64,000 nt of DNA. Source: Nemopilema nomurai. Lineage: Eukaryota; Cnidaria; Scyphozoa; Rhizostomeae; Rhizostomatidae. The position numbers were made by a program, and so were the translations under genes. Positions 37,461 to 50,639 of this stretch are shown here, one piece after another; the stretch's first letter is position 1, and the number at the start of each line of letters is the position of its first letter. Below the pieces are notes generated by a model. That model made no database searches. It worked only from the letters and a program-made list of their open reading frames with translations, and was not told the DNA's origin. The stretch lies in contig ML133458.1 in assembly GCA_003864495.1 (NCBI GenBank), forward strand, positions 1,159,592-1,223,591. The letters are read 5' to 3'.

Positions 37461-40400
37461 TTAAGGTTCCTAAAACAGCCAATCTAATGATCGGAAAATC
37501 ATGTTTCGTTGGTGACAAGTATCTATCATCTCGCTTATTATCCCTTGGTCTACGTTCTTAACCGCGAAGAATAAAAAATGTCTGAAAAGGAGCACAATTA
37601 GACAGGGATGTGTCATATCAACATTATCGCTCGTAAGTTAATTTTCTTTACTTTTGCTCATTTTTAGGAAAAGAAACATGCGGTTATCATTTGGTTAAAC
37701 GCAAAATGATATTCGTATCGAATTTTTTTAACGCCTGCACTGTTTGCTGTTTTATCGATGGCTCAAATTACCACTAAGTAAAATGCATTCACTGCTAAAA
37801 AGAGATCCGCTTGTCACAAGTTATTATTCAAGCTGTAAACATTTTTATAAATTTGTCCAGCCGACTTCTATCATTTTGTAATCAGCTGAATATATTCAAT
37901 CGTCTTCCAAGAAATAGTTTTTAAAAACACCTTGTGAATAATGTAGTAAATATCTAGACTAATGTTGCTGTTTTGAAGTGTATGAAGTCAATCAAAAATG
38001 TCGCGTTTTGTTGTGCTTAATGCATTCGTTATGTTTGAGATGTTATAAAGGTACTCGCTTTACGCTACCTGTATGTAGATGTACTTGGTATTCGATAAGA
38101 AGATACCATCCATCAGTCGCATCATTTTTCAACAATTTGCTATATTCTGTGCTTAACCTTGTGTTTGTAATTGTGTTTTATTATCCGTCAATATTCCCAT
38201 TCTGCGAATAAACCATGGTAAGGACTGACAGGCGAATTAAAAATAATCGCGACTTTTAGGAGGAATCACGAGTTGATATTCTCATTTCGTACTGCTTCTG
38301 TTGGTTTACAAATGATTGCTATAATCTTTAATCACTTTCACTATCACAATGGCTTTGCTGTGAAAACTTGAGATGCATTATTGTTTCCATTTTTCGTCAA
38401 TTTTTCTCGTTTCCATGCATACGGTACAGCAATTGAAAGAGGCCAATCTTGAACTCATTTCAAGAAACATCTGCCATGGCATTCTTCAATTTATAAGCTG
38501 AGACACTTCGCAAAACTAATGAGAATAGTTCTGCCTCTTTTTTGGCACCCCTCGCTTCATGATGAAGGCACGATAGACTTGACAAATGGAACTAAATTGT
38601 ATTTTCTGTGTTGAAATGTTACAAATTCCATACTGCCAACATGACAAAACAATCCTGTAAAACACTGCCAGCTAACTGCTTATGTTGGAAGAGAAATCTA
38701 GAGTTCAGCAAAATTGTTTCTTAGCGCAAACCATGCAGAAGTTAAGACAAAAGATGTTCAAAAATAGCAAGGAACAGTGAGACCATAGTAGTGAACGCGC
38801 GAGGCGAATTCTCGTTGGAAACTCCTAAGAGCATGCAAATGTCAGTAAATGATCAAAGTCTGACAAAGTATATACTCAATTGCGGATCGAAAACCGTTCT
38901 AGATTGTGAGCAGGAGGCTACGACTGCTTGTGTTATGAACAATCGGCCGTGGAAAGATGGAATCTTTCTGTCCACGTAGAGCGGGACAGTGCATGATGGA
39001 TATGTAGTCAGACTTCTGAACCCACGACCGCTGGGCTTGCAAGATAATAGCCCTCCGTTCAGAAATTTATCAAGTAAAGCAATTTGCTCTCCAATGGCCC
39101 GTTGCAAATGCTTCAAATGTACAAATTAGACAGTGAATTATTCTAGTTAGTAACCAACGATTTTGCCAATCCTCACCGACTGCCTATGAATGCGTTATGA
39201 CCACTCCCCATCTGTTTTGTTTCAGAATTGAAGAACTGCGATGACCAACGTAATGGGCACAGATTTGTGGTTGAATCGGATCCTTTTCTAGAAAAATACG
39301 CAAAAGCAAGACAATGTCTTTTTAAATCAATTATAGCGATTCGATTCCCAGTTATTAACGTCATTATTGGTCAGTATGGTTGCCAAATAGCGTGCAAAGA
39401 CCGTATACCCAATCAGCAAGAGCTCACGGAAGAAAACAAAGGCTTATAGGCTGCCTAAAAGTACTGAAGCAAGCTCTTCATTGATCCTCTAGGAATTTTT
39501 CAATTTTACGAAAATGAACCTAGGCTGAAGACGTTTGTCAGCTATAATTTTGTTAACATTTCATGCAACCAATCAATCATGAACCATTCTCAGCCTCCAA
39601 CTGCGCATCCCTTAATTTTTTTTAAATTAACTTTTACGTTTGCTATTACGTTCTACGAACTAATGTTTCTTAATTATTTGGTGCCTTTTTGAATATATGA
39701 AATCAACCAGTCATCCAAAACTTTTTTGCAACCATGCAACAGTAAAATCAACAAAAATTAACAAAATCTCCAAGTCAACTTGAATGGAGCCTGATTTTTC
39801 TTCTTGCTTCTCTTTGTATGAAAAAGATATTGGTAACGTGGTTGTCATTATCAAAAGGAGACTGTGCAAACGTGAGTAGCACTTATTTGTATTTTGCTTA
39901 TGCAATAAAGGCGGGAGTTCAAGTCATGGCAAGTCCTAAGCAAATTAAAAGAAATGCATTTAACATTAACAAGAGCTAACTCGCAAAACTCAAAAAACAG
40001 ATTATTGTTTATTGAATGGAGAAAAAAGATGAAAACACCGCCGAACGTAGCTTTGCACTTCGTGTGAAAGTTCAAGTGCAACTACTTCGCATATTAGATT
40101 TAGTGCTTGCCCAAATGTTTTTCATTCTAAGCGATTTTTCCTTTCAACTGAATGCATAGACGGCAGCTCATTAATTATTCAGCCTTAGCAAAAAAGACAA
40201 GTCAAATATTGAGCCAGCGGCAAAGCAGTTCCCTGAATTTAAACATACCATTGTGATAAACGTGTTCGCGAAAGCTCTAGAAGTCTGGATCCAATTTATC
40301 CGTCACAAACTTGGAAAAGATAGTTGTGCCGATAACCTCTGACAGTGCTGAAAGAAATTTGACGTTTCAAGTAGTGCTAAGAGATACCTGATAAAAATGT

Positions 40401-40830
40401 GATGATGATCTTGGAACTTATCAAAAAGAGCTTGAAACAAAAACTGACCACTACTGAAGCATACAACCTCATTACAACCGAGAGGCAAATCGCTCCAAAA
40501 AAATCCCGTACACCTTTTGTGAAAATCCTACTGTTTTATCAAAAATTCCTGGAAACCCTTTGTTTTCGTGGGAGTTTAGTACGCTATTTACAAGAGTGAA
40601 TTGCCCCTCGATTACAGCCACACAAAAGCTGGTTTTCGATTCAGGGTGAAATATATTGTCAGCCTCGTATCGAACCGTAAAGTTGAGTGACAACTTCTAT
40701 CGCTTTGTTTATGTCAGGCCTCACCAACAGCATGGTGGTTTCACGCTAGAGTTGGTTGGAAGTGGGCGATTGGGCATCAGCACGGTGAAATTAACTAGCG
40801 CCTAATGTTTTGATCAATGCGATACCTACA
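37461..40830. other. Intergenic sequence with one tRNA-like fragment
   Basis: No protein gene is recognised. An open frame at 38791-38979 on the plus strand lacks an ATG and overlaps minus-strand open frames, so I do not call it. Confidence 0.4.
39011..39080 (-). repeat. tRNA-like fragment, possibly SINE-derived
   Basis: On the minus strand CTTGCAAGCC, then AGCGGTCGTGGGTTCA resemble the anticodon arm and T-arm/B-box of a tRNA (Ala-like TGC anticodon). The 5' half does not fold as a tRNA and no clear A-box is seen. It looks like a degraded tRNA-derived repeat rather than a working gene. Confidence 0.25.
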
Positions 40831-43800
40831 ATGGCGGAAGAAGCTGAGCAAGAGAACTTCAATGAATCGTCTGAGCTACTAAGTTCAAGTAAGAGTTTCG
40901 TCATTTCATTCAAAACATAAAATTTATTGGGAGCGTTGTCTCAACGGAAATCTGTCCTGCGGTGCAGAATTCTTAGCCTAAACATACCAAAAACACATTC
41001 ACTGTAATTTCAGTTTCGATAACATTGGCAAACCAGTTTATTGCGCCCTCCATTTCAAAATGGAGCTTTCGCGTGATATTTTCAGGCGCGAGAAAGCGCG
41101 TCCTTGAGTGGCGTTCAAAAGTTTAATATCGACACCATTGTTATTTCGATTGTTTTTATTTCGGGAAGTAACTTTGATAGCCCGAATGTAATCCTATCAC
41201 GACATTGGTCAGTACACCAAGCCCTAGAAGTCTTTCCAAGTTTTGGAAATTTGTTCCTAACAGTGTCAGATACATACATGCAGAAGTTTGTTGTGTCGAA
41301 ATGCAGTTTTCGCCCATAAAGTCTTCCTCTTCTCCAAGGAAGATAGATGCATTACGTATACACACGGAGCAATAGACTTGATTAGATAGATAAAGTTACG
41401 CTCTGCCTATTTTGTTGGCAGGGCCCACCATCCGCTTGTTTCAAAAATTTTGTTGAATTCTCGGAGTAAATCATTTCCAAATTAGGCTCATTGTGATGTG
41501 TTAACTGTGGTTAAATTTGAATTTAACTTATTCCACCATCCACATAATGGCAGCACTTTTGACAAATTAAACAGCTGCTCTAATGTCTCTTTCAAGAGCA
41601 CAGGTGCTTATCTTGTATGCAAAATAAATTCAGGATATATGAACAACACCACGTGTGGCTCAGCTATTAAGCTTGCTCTGCTTGATATATATTGTCAATA
41701 GAGGTAGGATAATTATCCTATCTCTATGATATTGCCACTTTTCCACACTTACTAAACTTGCTAGAGCCTGTCCAAGGCAAACTGTGACCAGAGCCCAATA
41801 TATGATATTTTCTGGCTATATTTCTCATAGTTAGTTTGTTTCTCATCTTGGCTATTTCTTGTGATATTTAGGTAATACAAATTAAAATGGCAACTCTATA
41901 ATTGAACAAGTGCTTTGTGGTACAAAACTTCATAATTGCTAGAAAAAGCGGAACTATTTTTTGCATAATAGTATTTTTAGTATTTTAGTAATAGTATTTT
42001 TCGCAAAACATAATATATAGTATGCGAAAAGTTGTGCATTGGTTGAAACAAATATAGCAGGCAAACAAGGATAACCAAAAAGCTATGGTGCTTACAAGAA
42101 AATTGTTGTGCTGTCATATAAATTGGTGGCTATAATGCCTATTTGAACATTCCTTTTTGCTTTTTTCACTTTTTACCTATTAAAGACAACAAGAAAATTA
42201 AGTTTCTATCTGAAATGAGCTTTAACCAGCAATTTTGAATGCCAGAGATTTTTGTCATGGAAATGAATTATATCAGTCTTTTACATTCATTCTATATCAA
42301 CCCAATAGCAAAACATCAAAATAAAGCTTTTAGGGTAACTTGTCTTTGTGCAGCCATCCTCATTCCGCAGTGACAGATGTGTGATTAAAAACCCCAATTT
42401 ATTCAATACTTAAAATCTCAGTGATATCCAACCAGAAAGTTTATTAGATTCTTATCTTCAATCTTAACTTTTCAATAATAGCTTCTTTATGGGGACAGAA
42501 CCAAAATAGATCAAAAGTAAGCAAAGAAAGTCCAGCACACAGTGAACCCTATTCAAAGCTTTAGATGAATCAGAAAACCATCAGCCTTTTGTATATGTGT
42601 GGGCAGTCTATGTGTCAACAAGTAGAGATATCATCAGTGCCATAGAAATCCAGTTTCTTCTTTTATAAGTACCTGCTGCAGGCTACAAAAAGCATTGTTT
42701 GATTTGAATTGCTGTAGGTTTGTCCCTTCAGCAGGTGCAAAAATGAGTTATTTGGGTGTGGCAATATAGTTTGGTAGATTTCAATGTTGACATGTGCATC
42801 TGCAGGTGCAAGCGAGGAATAGGTTTACTGATGAGTTTTTTAATTTGCTTTGTACACCAGTAAGTAATGAAAAATGATGGTATCAACCTTTTTTCAAAAG
42901 ATTTGAAGTTATAAAGAAAAACATGCCAGAAACTGAATAGCTGTTTCAAAAGCAAGATAATTTTGTCTTAGGTTTGCTGCCTCCTTTACTCAAACTCATT
43001 AAAACTTTTCTGAGTCGTTCCTTGGTAGTTATCAGCCTTAATTGGCATTTGCTAAGCAATTACTCCATTGTCTTTTTCCTTTCCAGTTTAAGAGTGTGCA
43101 ATTAGATCAGTTTAAGAAAAGCACATGTTTAAGTGCTGTTTGAGGAGCCTCTATAATCAAAAATTTTATTTTGATCATGCAATAATGAGAATAGGAAAAG
43201 GGGTGGAGTGTCCTCTAACGTCATACTATCCTGAAAAGCAAGCAACTGTGTAAAATGATGTAAGAAAAAGTAAAAAAAGATCCGTTTCCATAGCAACGGA
43301 AGGTTTAGCCTATAGGAGTTTGGTTTTCAGTCAAAATAAAAAATGTATCGTCATACTGATGGAGAAAAACTTGTTTAGCCTGGCTACCCTTAATTTTTTG
43401 CAAAAAAATTAGAATTTAGTTGCACCTAATCTGTCTAACTTGGATGGGATGTAAACCAAAGAAATGTCACTCGTAAACAGTCTGGGCATTAAGCTATTCT
43501 ATGCCGCTTGTTTTTATGCAACAGTTGTTTGTTTCATGTTTTAAGGGTTCTAGAGTCTTGGATGAAAAGTAGAGACAAAAACTTGGAGGGGCAGCGACAG
43601 TCGTTTCCTCCCAAGAAATCACATAAAACGTCAGTAGCGCTGTTCGTTATGGAGAAGCTGGAATTTCAGTCCCCCAAATGCTGAGGAAATAAGCTTGAGC
43701 GTGGGCTGGCTTTGTTTTGAGTTGGAAACGCAATAAAGTCGCCTTTCCATAGAGTAGTTTGTCACGACCTTGGAAGTTTCTTATGGGACCATAAACGTGA

Positions 43801-46613
43801 AATGTAGTATTATTTATTATTTACTAAGCATAAGGTCGTTGCTGCGTTTCAATCAGAGATTGGGGTCTCAACATTTCATTCATCAAAAAGATGCAGCCTG
43901 GACATTTGAATCATATAAGCGTCCATTTACCTTTCTTGCGTGCACGCTACCATTTACCAGAAAGGGCTTTACTGGTATGGATGCAATAACAAGTTCGAAT
44001 TAATCCTTCAGGAGTTTCATTTTCAACGCAATGTTTTGTAATTAGAAAAATTTCGAAAGTAAACCTGGTAAGGTTGAACAGAAAGTCAACCAGATACTTC
44101 AGTAGAGTATCAAAATCACTAGCACACTGTTGATGAGAGGACACGTGTCCTGGTTGCGCAATCGCACCAAGAAATTGCGCTTTTCGTTTCAACGCTCAAA
44201 AGTGTGCAGACAAGTTGCAGTATCACCTGCGCCCACACATCTGAAGATTAAACCTGTCTGCGCCTCCACATCACTTGTATTTGCCTGTCTACATTTCATT
44301 GAAAATTCTTGAAAACACCTCATTTTGAACCTTTTTTGGGCATCTTTTATATCAGGCTGGACATGTTTGTAACCGTACTTAGTTGGGTATAGTTCGCTCT
44401 TCTCTTTACACGTGACCCGCTGTTCCAAATAGAGCATCTAGAAAAGTTCAATTCGAAACCGTCCTTCAAATTCCCCATTTAAACCCAGCCGATCGCATTG
44501 GGTACCAAATCCACAGTAGCAATTTGAAACTGTCCCGTTATTCATACCACAATCGTGTACAGCTTTGCCTACACTTCATCAAGCACTTTATGAATGGCGT
44601 CAGAAGTTACTTTTATCTTCTCTCCCATAGATGATTCGAAGGTGCAGTCCTTCGAGTTTGACCTGCATGCACCAAGGCAAGGTCTGTCGATGGTCACGGC
44701 GGCCTTCTTTGTGGTGGGGAACATCCTTGGTGCTGGGCTGGTAGCACTTCCATACGGAGCGAAACTAGCTGGATGGTTGAGCATTCCCTTCTTGGTTTTA
44801 ATCCCTATCATCACATGCTGCTGTGGTGTTTTATTGGCCAGGTCAGTGAGTATGACAGTCGCCAATGATCACAGAGAAGTCTCGAGAGAGCCTTACCCAC
44901 AACTAGCCAAGGAGGCTGTTGGAGACAAGGCCCGCAAATTCGTTGTCGTAACTTTGTACTGTGCTCAGATTATGTCCTGCTTGGTTTTCCTGCTACTCGC
45001 TGGAGAGATCCTCTCGAAACTGATGCCATTCAAAATTGGTCACCTTTCAAGCCATAACGAGCTACGTGTCTGGATTTCGATAACTGTCGGATTCCTCATA
45101 CCCTTCAACCTGCTCGGGTCGCCAAAAGACTTCTGGGGCATCGCGCTGGTCGCCACAGTGACGAGTATCATCACGGCCATCTTCATGTGCACATGCCTCG
45201 GCATGATTCACTACCACGACGCCGTCCAGGTGCATACGCCGCCCCTCAATGCCGAGCATGTTTTCGCCGCCTTCGGCATCATCGTGTTCGCGTTCAGCGG
45301 TGTCGGCATCTTCCCGACCGTGCAGGGTGATATGAAAGAGCCCGAGAAGTTCTCCAAGGTGGTCGTGATTGGCTTCACAACACTGTCCATTGTTTACACC
45401 ACTGTGGCCATTACCGCCTTCTTTGTCCTCGGCAACATCATCGGAGAGGACCTTTTGACGACATTTTCGAAACTGCCAATGTACCACCAAATCACGTCGT
45501 ACAGGGTATTCGTCACCATTTCGCAAGTACTGATACTTGGTCATGTCCTGTCTGCATTCGTTTTGCAGATGAATCCTGTTTACCAACTCATCGAGGTTTT
45601 ATTCAAGGCTCCGAACGGTAAGTTCAATGCTCCTAATTTCCTACGTCATCACACTTTGCTCTAGCCGCTCTTAGATAGGGAATGACGTTTGCCATTTCCT
45701 CTCCTTCGTTGTGGGCTCAAATCACCAAAACATGAAGTCAACTTTCTATGCGGAATTTTGATTTTTGTTCTTATTCAAATAAGAAGAAGAATGTGTAGAC
45801 TAAAAGAATTCTACTATTCGGATTATTTTACGCTTTCTAAGACATGGATTTATCTCATGTTATGTCTGAAGACCTCAATACGTCGTTTGTAATAGCTCGT
45901 TCTATAGATGTCATTCCGAAGACTGAAATTATGAGATTTTCTCTAGATACCTGTATCAATGCAGAGTTTAAGGTCATTATTATGAACTCGATATGACCAA
46001 AACCCTCCCGCTCACAACCACAAAGATCGTCATACTGAATCTCGTAATAAACATTTAACTCGTGCAATGGTGTTCAACGCTGTATTTTGATCCTCTATCC
46101 CGCCCGCCCCGACATTTGTCGTTCGATTCAAATTGATCATATGAAAAGGAAGCTTATCCATGTGTTTTGATAATGGATTGATAAGCATTGACTTCAAGTC
46201 ACCACTGAAATGGGAGAAAGGTAACTGTTGTTCATTTTGCCATTGCATTCGCTATTTCAAACTGATTTTGCTGTGATATCACTTTTAATTGTTAAGATTC
46301 ATCTCTTTTTGTAGAATTCTGCTGGCAAAGATGCGTCATTAGGATCACAGTGGTAATTGTCATGTGGATTTTGGCAATAGTGATACCTAATTTCGGGCCT
46401 GCCTTATCTCTAGTAGGGGGCACCTTTAACGGATTGCTGTCAATTGTCTTCCCACTTTGGTTCTACATCAGCTTAAAGCAACAGTACCACCCTGCAATGA
46501 AAGTCATTTACGGTTTAATTTTCCTTGTGGCCATAGTGAGTATTTCAGGAAACGCATTTGTGGAATTGAAAAATATAGTTAGAGTTATGCAAGGTAAATA
46601 TAAGCACGTGTAA
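40831..46613 (+). CDS. AAAP-family amino-acid transporter (SLC32/SLC36-like)
   Basis: Three exons, 40831-40888, 44631-45617 and 46315-46613, give 447 residues. The Aa_trans fold begins MVTAAFFVVGNILGAGLVAL with ALPYG, and later has FAFSGVGIFPTVQGDMKEP, the region where VIAAT and SLC36 proteins have FPS-type motifs; about 10-11 membrane spans are visible. It should move neutral amino acids by proton exchange or symport, at plasma membrane, lysosome or vesicle; substrate cannot be read from sequence. An ATG at 44594 opens the same frame without exon 1, but its 12 codons are a polypyrimidine tract ending in CCCATAG, an acceptor in phase 1. That joins exactly to the phase-1 donor TCAA|GTAAG of exon 1 (MAEEAEQENFNESSELLSS), an acidic cytosolic start of the kind typical for this family. 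Exon 1 placement is inference; the other two exons are firm. Confidence 0.85.
40889..44630 (+). other. Long first intron of the AAAP transporter gene
   Basis: The 3.7 kb between exons 1 and 2 shows no other recognisable gene. It contains the palindrome at 41698-41727 and many short AT-rich open frames without support. Confidence 0.5.
41698..41727. repeat. 30-bp near-perfect palindrome
   Basis: ATAGAGGTAGGATAA is followed at once by TTATCCTATCTCTAT, its reverse complement with one mismatch. Possibly a hairpin or the tip of a decayed element. Confidence 0.7.
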
Positions 46614-48529
46614 ATTTTATTTTAATTCTGCTCCGAAACTGCATTTCCTACTTTCTATACCCTTTGCTTCAAAGGTTTCTGCAGGTGTTGGAATCTTATA
46701 ATTTTTCACTTCTTGTTATCGGGTAACGACACTGGTGTTGTGCCAATATTGTTTTGGTTTTCCGTAGAGTTTCACGAGCTTAATTTCCTTTTTTTATTTT
46801 GGTAATGTTTATAAAATTTATCTTAAATGAATCCCGTTGAGTCGTGCCCGAGATAACTTGGACCATACTTAGTGGGCACTGTTTTGAGCTTCCCTCGAGT
46901 CTTTCTGCCTTTATCACGTCCCCTTTCAATGCCCCCTTTCAATGCACCCTAGAAAAATCCGGAATGATTCCGTTTCCCAAACTTTGTAGATCCGGCTGGA
47001 TTCACTGGATTCAGCTGAATTAGTAGGAGTAGAATTAATCAAAGCAGAGTTGTTTGCTTTTTGGTTGCAAAGTTATATTTTGGTAACGAGGTCTCGAGTC
47101 GGTGTATTGTAACAACTGTATTAGTAACAGTTTTGTAGAATTAGCTATATCTGATTCTATTTTGGTAGGTAGCAGCTTACTAATATTCATTTAAGGAATT
47201 TTGGTCCTTTATCCTTGTTGTGAGGGTATGTGGGATGATAATGCAGTGTCAGTTAATGCTGAAAGGCCTTTTGGTATGAATAGTCGATTACCAAACTGAT
47301 GTCATCCTCTAGGTTTCTCCTCAGTATTTTATAATATTGACAAATTATCATCTAATATGCTGTACCATCTGAGAAGAGTTTTTACCGAGCTAAAACAACA
47401 TGAACAAAATTGGTAATCCACGCTTTTGCGTTTCATCCATGCGACGCTTTTGAGTGTTCACATTTGGAGATGTTCAACAATTTACCTAACAATATTTACA
47501 TCCACCATGTCTTTACGCAATGCAAGTGAGAAGTATACCAGAAGGTATACTTAAAGAATTTCAACGAACACATATCGTCATAAACCATTTTGCCAAAATA
47601 CTGATGCATTATTATTTATATTTAACTCGAACTGCATGGATGATGCAAGCATCTCAGATTTAATTTCTGTAAGGTCTAATAATATTTCTATAGAACCCGT
47701 ATTGAATTAATACTAGATTTATTGTTCGTATGATTTTCTTGCAATTCTATCTTTCTTTTAAGAATTAACTACCGTAGTCTTCGTATCTAGGCTTCGTAGG
47801 TGAGGGATATTTTCAAGTAGAGGAAAGCGTGTCTGTAATTTCAGCGGTTGATCCTGATCAGCTGTTCCTTTTCTAGAATTCAGAAAATGTTCCAAAAAAA
47901 TTTGGAGACAAACATGCTTTCTTCGAACAGTAGATGTGATCAAATTAGCAACTGGTTGCTGTCCGCATGTAATTTACTGTTATGAGTTTAGTTGAATTTG
48001 AGGCTCAACTTGGCTCTTGACTAGCTGTTACTTTTAGGAAACTGATTACCTCTCGTATTAATCAATTAACAGCTAGAGAGCGATAGAGTTTTTCTCCATT
48101 TGGGAAGAAAACCAAGCTATCTCTCCCTGGCAACACCATTGCAGCATCAGATCCAGTATACTATGTTATCGAAGTATACGAATATCAGAAGATTTCTTTA
48201 TGAAACCACCAGAAAGCAAAGCTCCTTTTAAATGTCTTCAAATTCACTCGTTCAAGAGAATAAACATAGTTTGAGTTGCCAGAATTAAGAAGACTGGCAA
48301 AAATGCAAACTGAAGGTGATTGTACGCGAGCATTATGTGTTTTGCGGAGAAGGAAATGGCGGAGAAATCTTCTAAAAGAATATCTTCTTGGCTTTTTTCG
48401 TTTTTTAATTTTATCTGGCTGAAAGCTCAGTCTAGGAATGTTAAAATTCTAGCTTGTTCTTTCAAAATCTCGTGAAAATGTGAACAATCTCGACATGAAA
48501 ACGTCATTTAACTGTCACTTTGAAAATTA
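46614..48529. other. Intergenic sequence, nothing recognised
   Basis: The sequence is AT-rich after the transporter stop. A short direct repeat (CCCTTTCAATG) lies near 46921. No gene is recognised. Confidence 0.4.
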
Positions 48530-48932
48530 GACCTGAGCTACGACGTCGGATTGGTTTTTGCTTCGGATTGCCCACCCCAACAATACTTTTTGTGCCAGAT
48601 AGTTGTGGGTAGTGAGCTTGAATAACACGCTGTTCTGCTGCATTAAAGCGGTAAAACCCGCAAGCATTCCAAGAAAAAATATATTAGCAATGAAACGTGG
48701 TCTGGCACGAGGCTTCAGGGCGAATATCACTTCGGTTCAGTAATTACGCGAGAAGAAATGCGAAGCGAATTACTCAGATTGAGTTCACTTTACCTCCAGA
48801 GCGGACTGGCTTTTTCTTAGGTTACGCTAACCGAAGTTCTTCGGATTGCCTTAGTGTCGTGCAAATTAAACCCCAATCCGAAATGAAAAGCAATCCGAAG
48901 TGGACCCAATCCGGCGACGTGTAACTTAGGCC
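48530..48932. mobile_element. 403-bp PIF/Harbinger-type MITE
   Basis: The ends are imperfect inverted repeats: GACCTGAGCTACGACGTCGG with ATTGG on the left and, reverse-complemented, GGCCTAAGTTACACGTCGCC with GGATTGG on the right. Both continue into subterminal CTTCGGATTGC. Direct TTA copies flank the element (48527-48529 and 48933-48935), the TWA target duplication of PIF/Harbinger elements. The minus-strand open frame at 48527-48730 has no transposase motif. Non-autonomous. Confidence 0.75.
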
Positions 48933-49133
48933 TTACATGGGTCGGTGGTAGACTGAAAATTTCATGTCCTGACTAAAAAGACTCGCCAAATCGATCGACT
49001 TTCATTCAGTTTATTCAGTTATAGCATTAACCGCGTAGTTTATTTCTAGACCTATTGGTGCCGACGTTGTTTTCAGAAACCTTGAAAAGAGGAACCACAG
49101 ACCTTCCTTGAAATGGATTGAAATTTGGTGATA

Positions 49134-49497
49134 TCAAATATCTGCACAAAATTGGGCTAGCCCTCGAAACTTAAGGGAAGTTAGGAAGATTCCTCTGTAT
49201 TGCTGATCATATTCGTTAAGAGTCAAAGAGTTGAATTTGCTAAAAGGGTATACGAGGTAATGTACCTTGAGTTGAATTGAGCTAAGGGAAGAACAGGAAT
49301 CGCCTTCACTGCGAACTTTGAAGCAAAACACCCACGCGAAAGTATCTATCGTAAAATAAGCTGTTTTGTAAAAAATAGATTGCAAGACTTTGTATTGTCA
49401 AAAAACTAAAGAGGAAGTAAGAAGAACTAACCATGTAACCTTGAGCCAAGCTTGAAACAAGAAAGATATATACTCCAATCAGGGATGGTTCAGCCAT
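49134..49497 (-). CDS. Candidate small secreted protein
   Basis: Exon 49497-49440 begins with an ATG and encodes a textbook signal peptide, MAEPSLIGVYIFLVSSLAQ, ending at GCTCAAG|GTTACA in phase 1. It joins in phase to an acceptor TTTTACAAAACAG at 49361, and the frame then runs 75 codons to a TGA at 49134, giving about 94 residues. A GTACAT donor at 49266/49265 offers an alternative end. The mature part (TFAWVFCFKVRSEGDSCSSL...) has three cysteines and no recognised domain. It could be the start of a longer gene, or a chance signal-like frame. Confidence 0.3.
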
Positions 49498-50220
49498 GTC
49501 GATGGCGTCAGCTCAAAAGATTTGGCGCTCTTTCAGTAGGATGCTAGACCCAGTCTTCCGTTTTTTATTTTCTTGAAAACCTGCCACAGAAACGAGACGA
49601 ATTATTTTTTTGCAGAGGCACAGTGAACTGCTTGATGCAATAAATAAAATCAGTACCTCAATGTAAGCCAGAATAGACAGGTTTAGTGCAAATTTTTCTA
49701 AAGTGCCTGTGGATAGCACGAGTCCTCCGATTCTAAATGTTTGTCTTTCATTATTTTGCCTCAACTAGCAAACACGCTAACATTGTCAAATCTTGCTTAC
49801 ATAGAGCATGATCCTAGGGAAATTCCTGTGTACGACTCAATGAGGTAATCTTTAGCTTAAAAACTTTTGGGGCATGAAACGTGATAACAAATAAAGTATG
49901 GAAGACTTTTCCGAAATGGGCACTAATTACAACGGACAACGGGCAGTTTTATCTGCCAAGAATAATATGAATAAAAATAATTCTACTTACGAATAGACAT
50001 TCTACTCAAGAATAATATTCAATAAGAATGAAAATAATAATAGTTAAAGGATGATTAAATTGCAATTGCACACCTACTACCAGTGGATGCCTTAGACGTT
50101 TAACCCGCGATTCCGAGCACTTTTTCCTCCCTATAAACCCAATTCGTGATGCGACTTCCAAATCCCGGCGTTCAAAAACGCTTTCTAGTAACATTCTGAA
50201 ACATTAGCTTACATTCCTTC
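49498..50220. other. Gene-free sequence
   Basis: No exon is recognised. A short direct repeat around TTCTACT.AAGAATA lies near 49980-50010. Confidence 0.4.
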
Positions 50221-50224
50221 AGGC

Positions 50225-50639
50225 CTTGTTCACACGGGGTTGGATCCGTATGATTCCAAGATGCGCGGAGTTTTGTAATCAATCAAATTAAGAAATTTTG
50301 GCGGCAATTATTCAACAGCAGATGCGAGAAAAAATGGAACCTTCACAGCGACTGAAAGCTATTGCCTCTGTCCTTATTATTACGATTTCGCATGTGAGTT
50401 AATGGATTAACTTTATGAAAATTGTTCAAACTGAGCATAAACGGCGTCGGAAGGTATTATTAACAGCGATTCTCGGAAAAGAGCTAGATTTCAATGTTGC
50501 TGCGGCGAGGAAACAACTGGGCCTACTAACCAGCAAAAAATCAAAAGGAAGGCTAGAAGTTATTGGAAGCGACCTGGTTGAACCAGCGCCTAGTGGTAGA
50601 GCTTTGAAAAATATGAGGTCGAGCGATTCGAAATAATAA
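50225..50639 (+). mobile_element. Possible transposon end with a short ORF
   Basis: GGCCTTGTTCACACGGGG at 50225 resembles the GGCCCCGTTCACACGA end of the 26.9 kb MITE. Just inside, a frame from ATG 50336 (MEPSQRLKAIASVLIITISH) reaches a GTGAGT donor at 50394. A second frame from ATG 50415 encodes 73 residues with a basic start (KRRRKVLLTAILGK) and stops at 50636. No matching opposite end is found. It may be a truncated DNA transposon or two exons of a small gene beside one. Confidence 0.25.

Noticed and set aside
44594..44630. ATG at 44594 as the transporter start
   Set aside because: The 12 codons are mostly a pyrimidine tract ending in CCCATAG; the upstream exon at 40831 joins in exact phase and gives a more typical N-terminus.
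45062..45586. 174-codon open frame on the minus strand
   Set aside because: It lies wholly antisense to the membrane-domain exon of the transporter and has no domain; it is a shadow of that coding frame.
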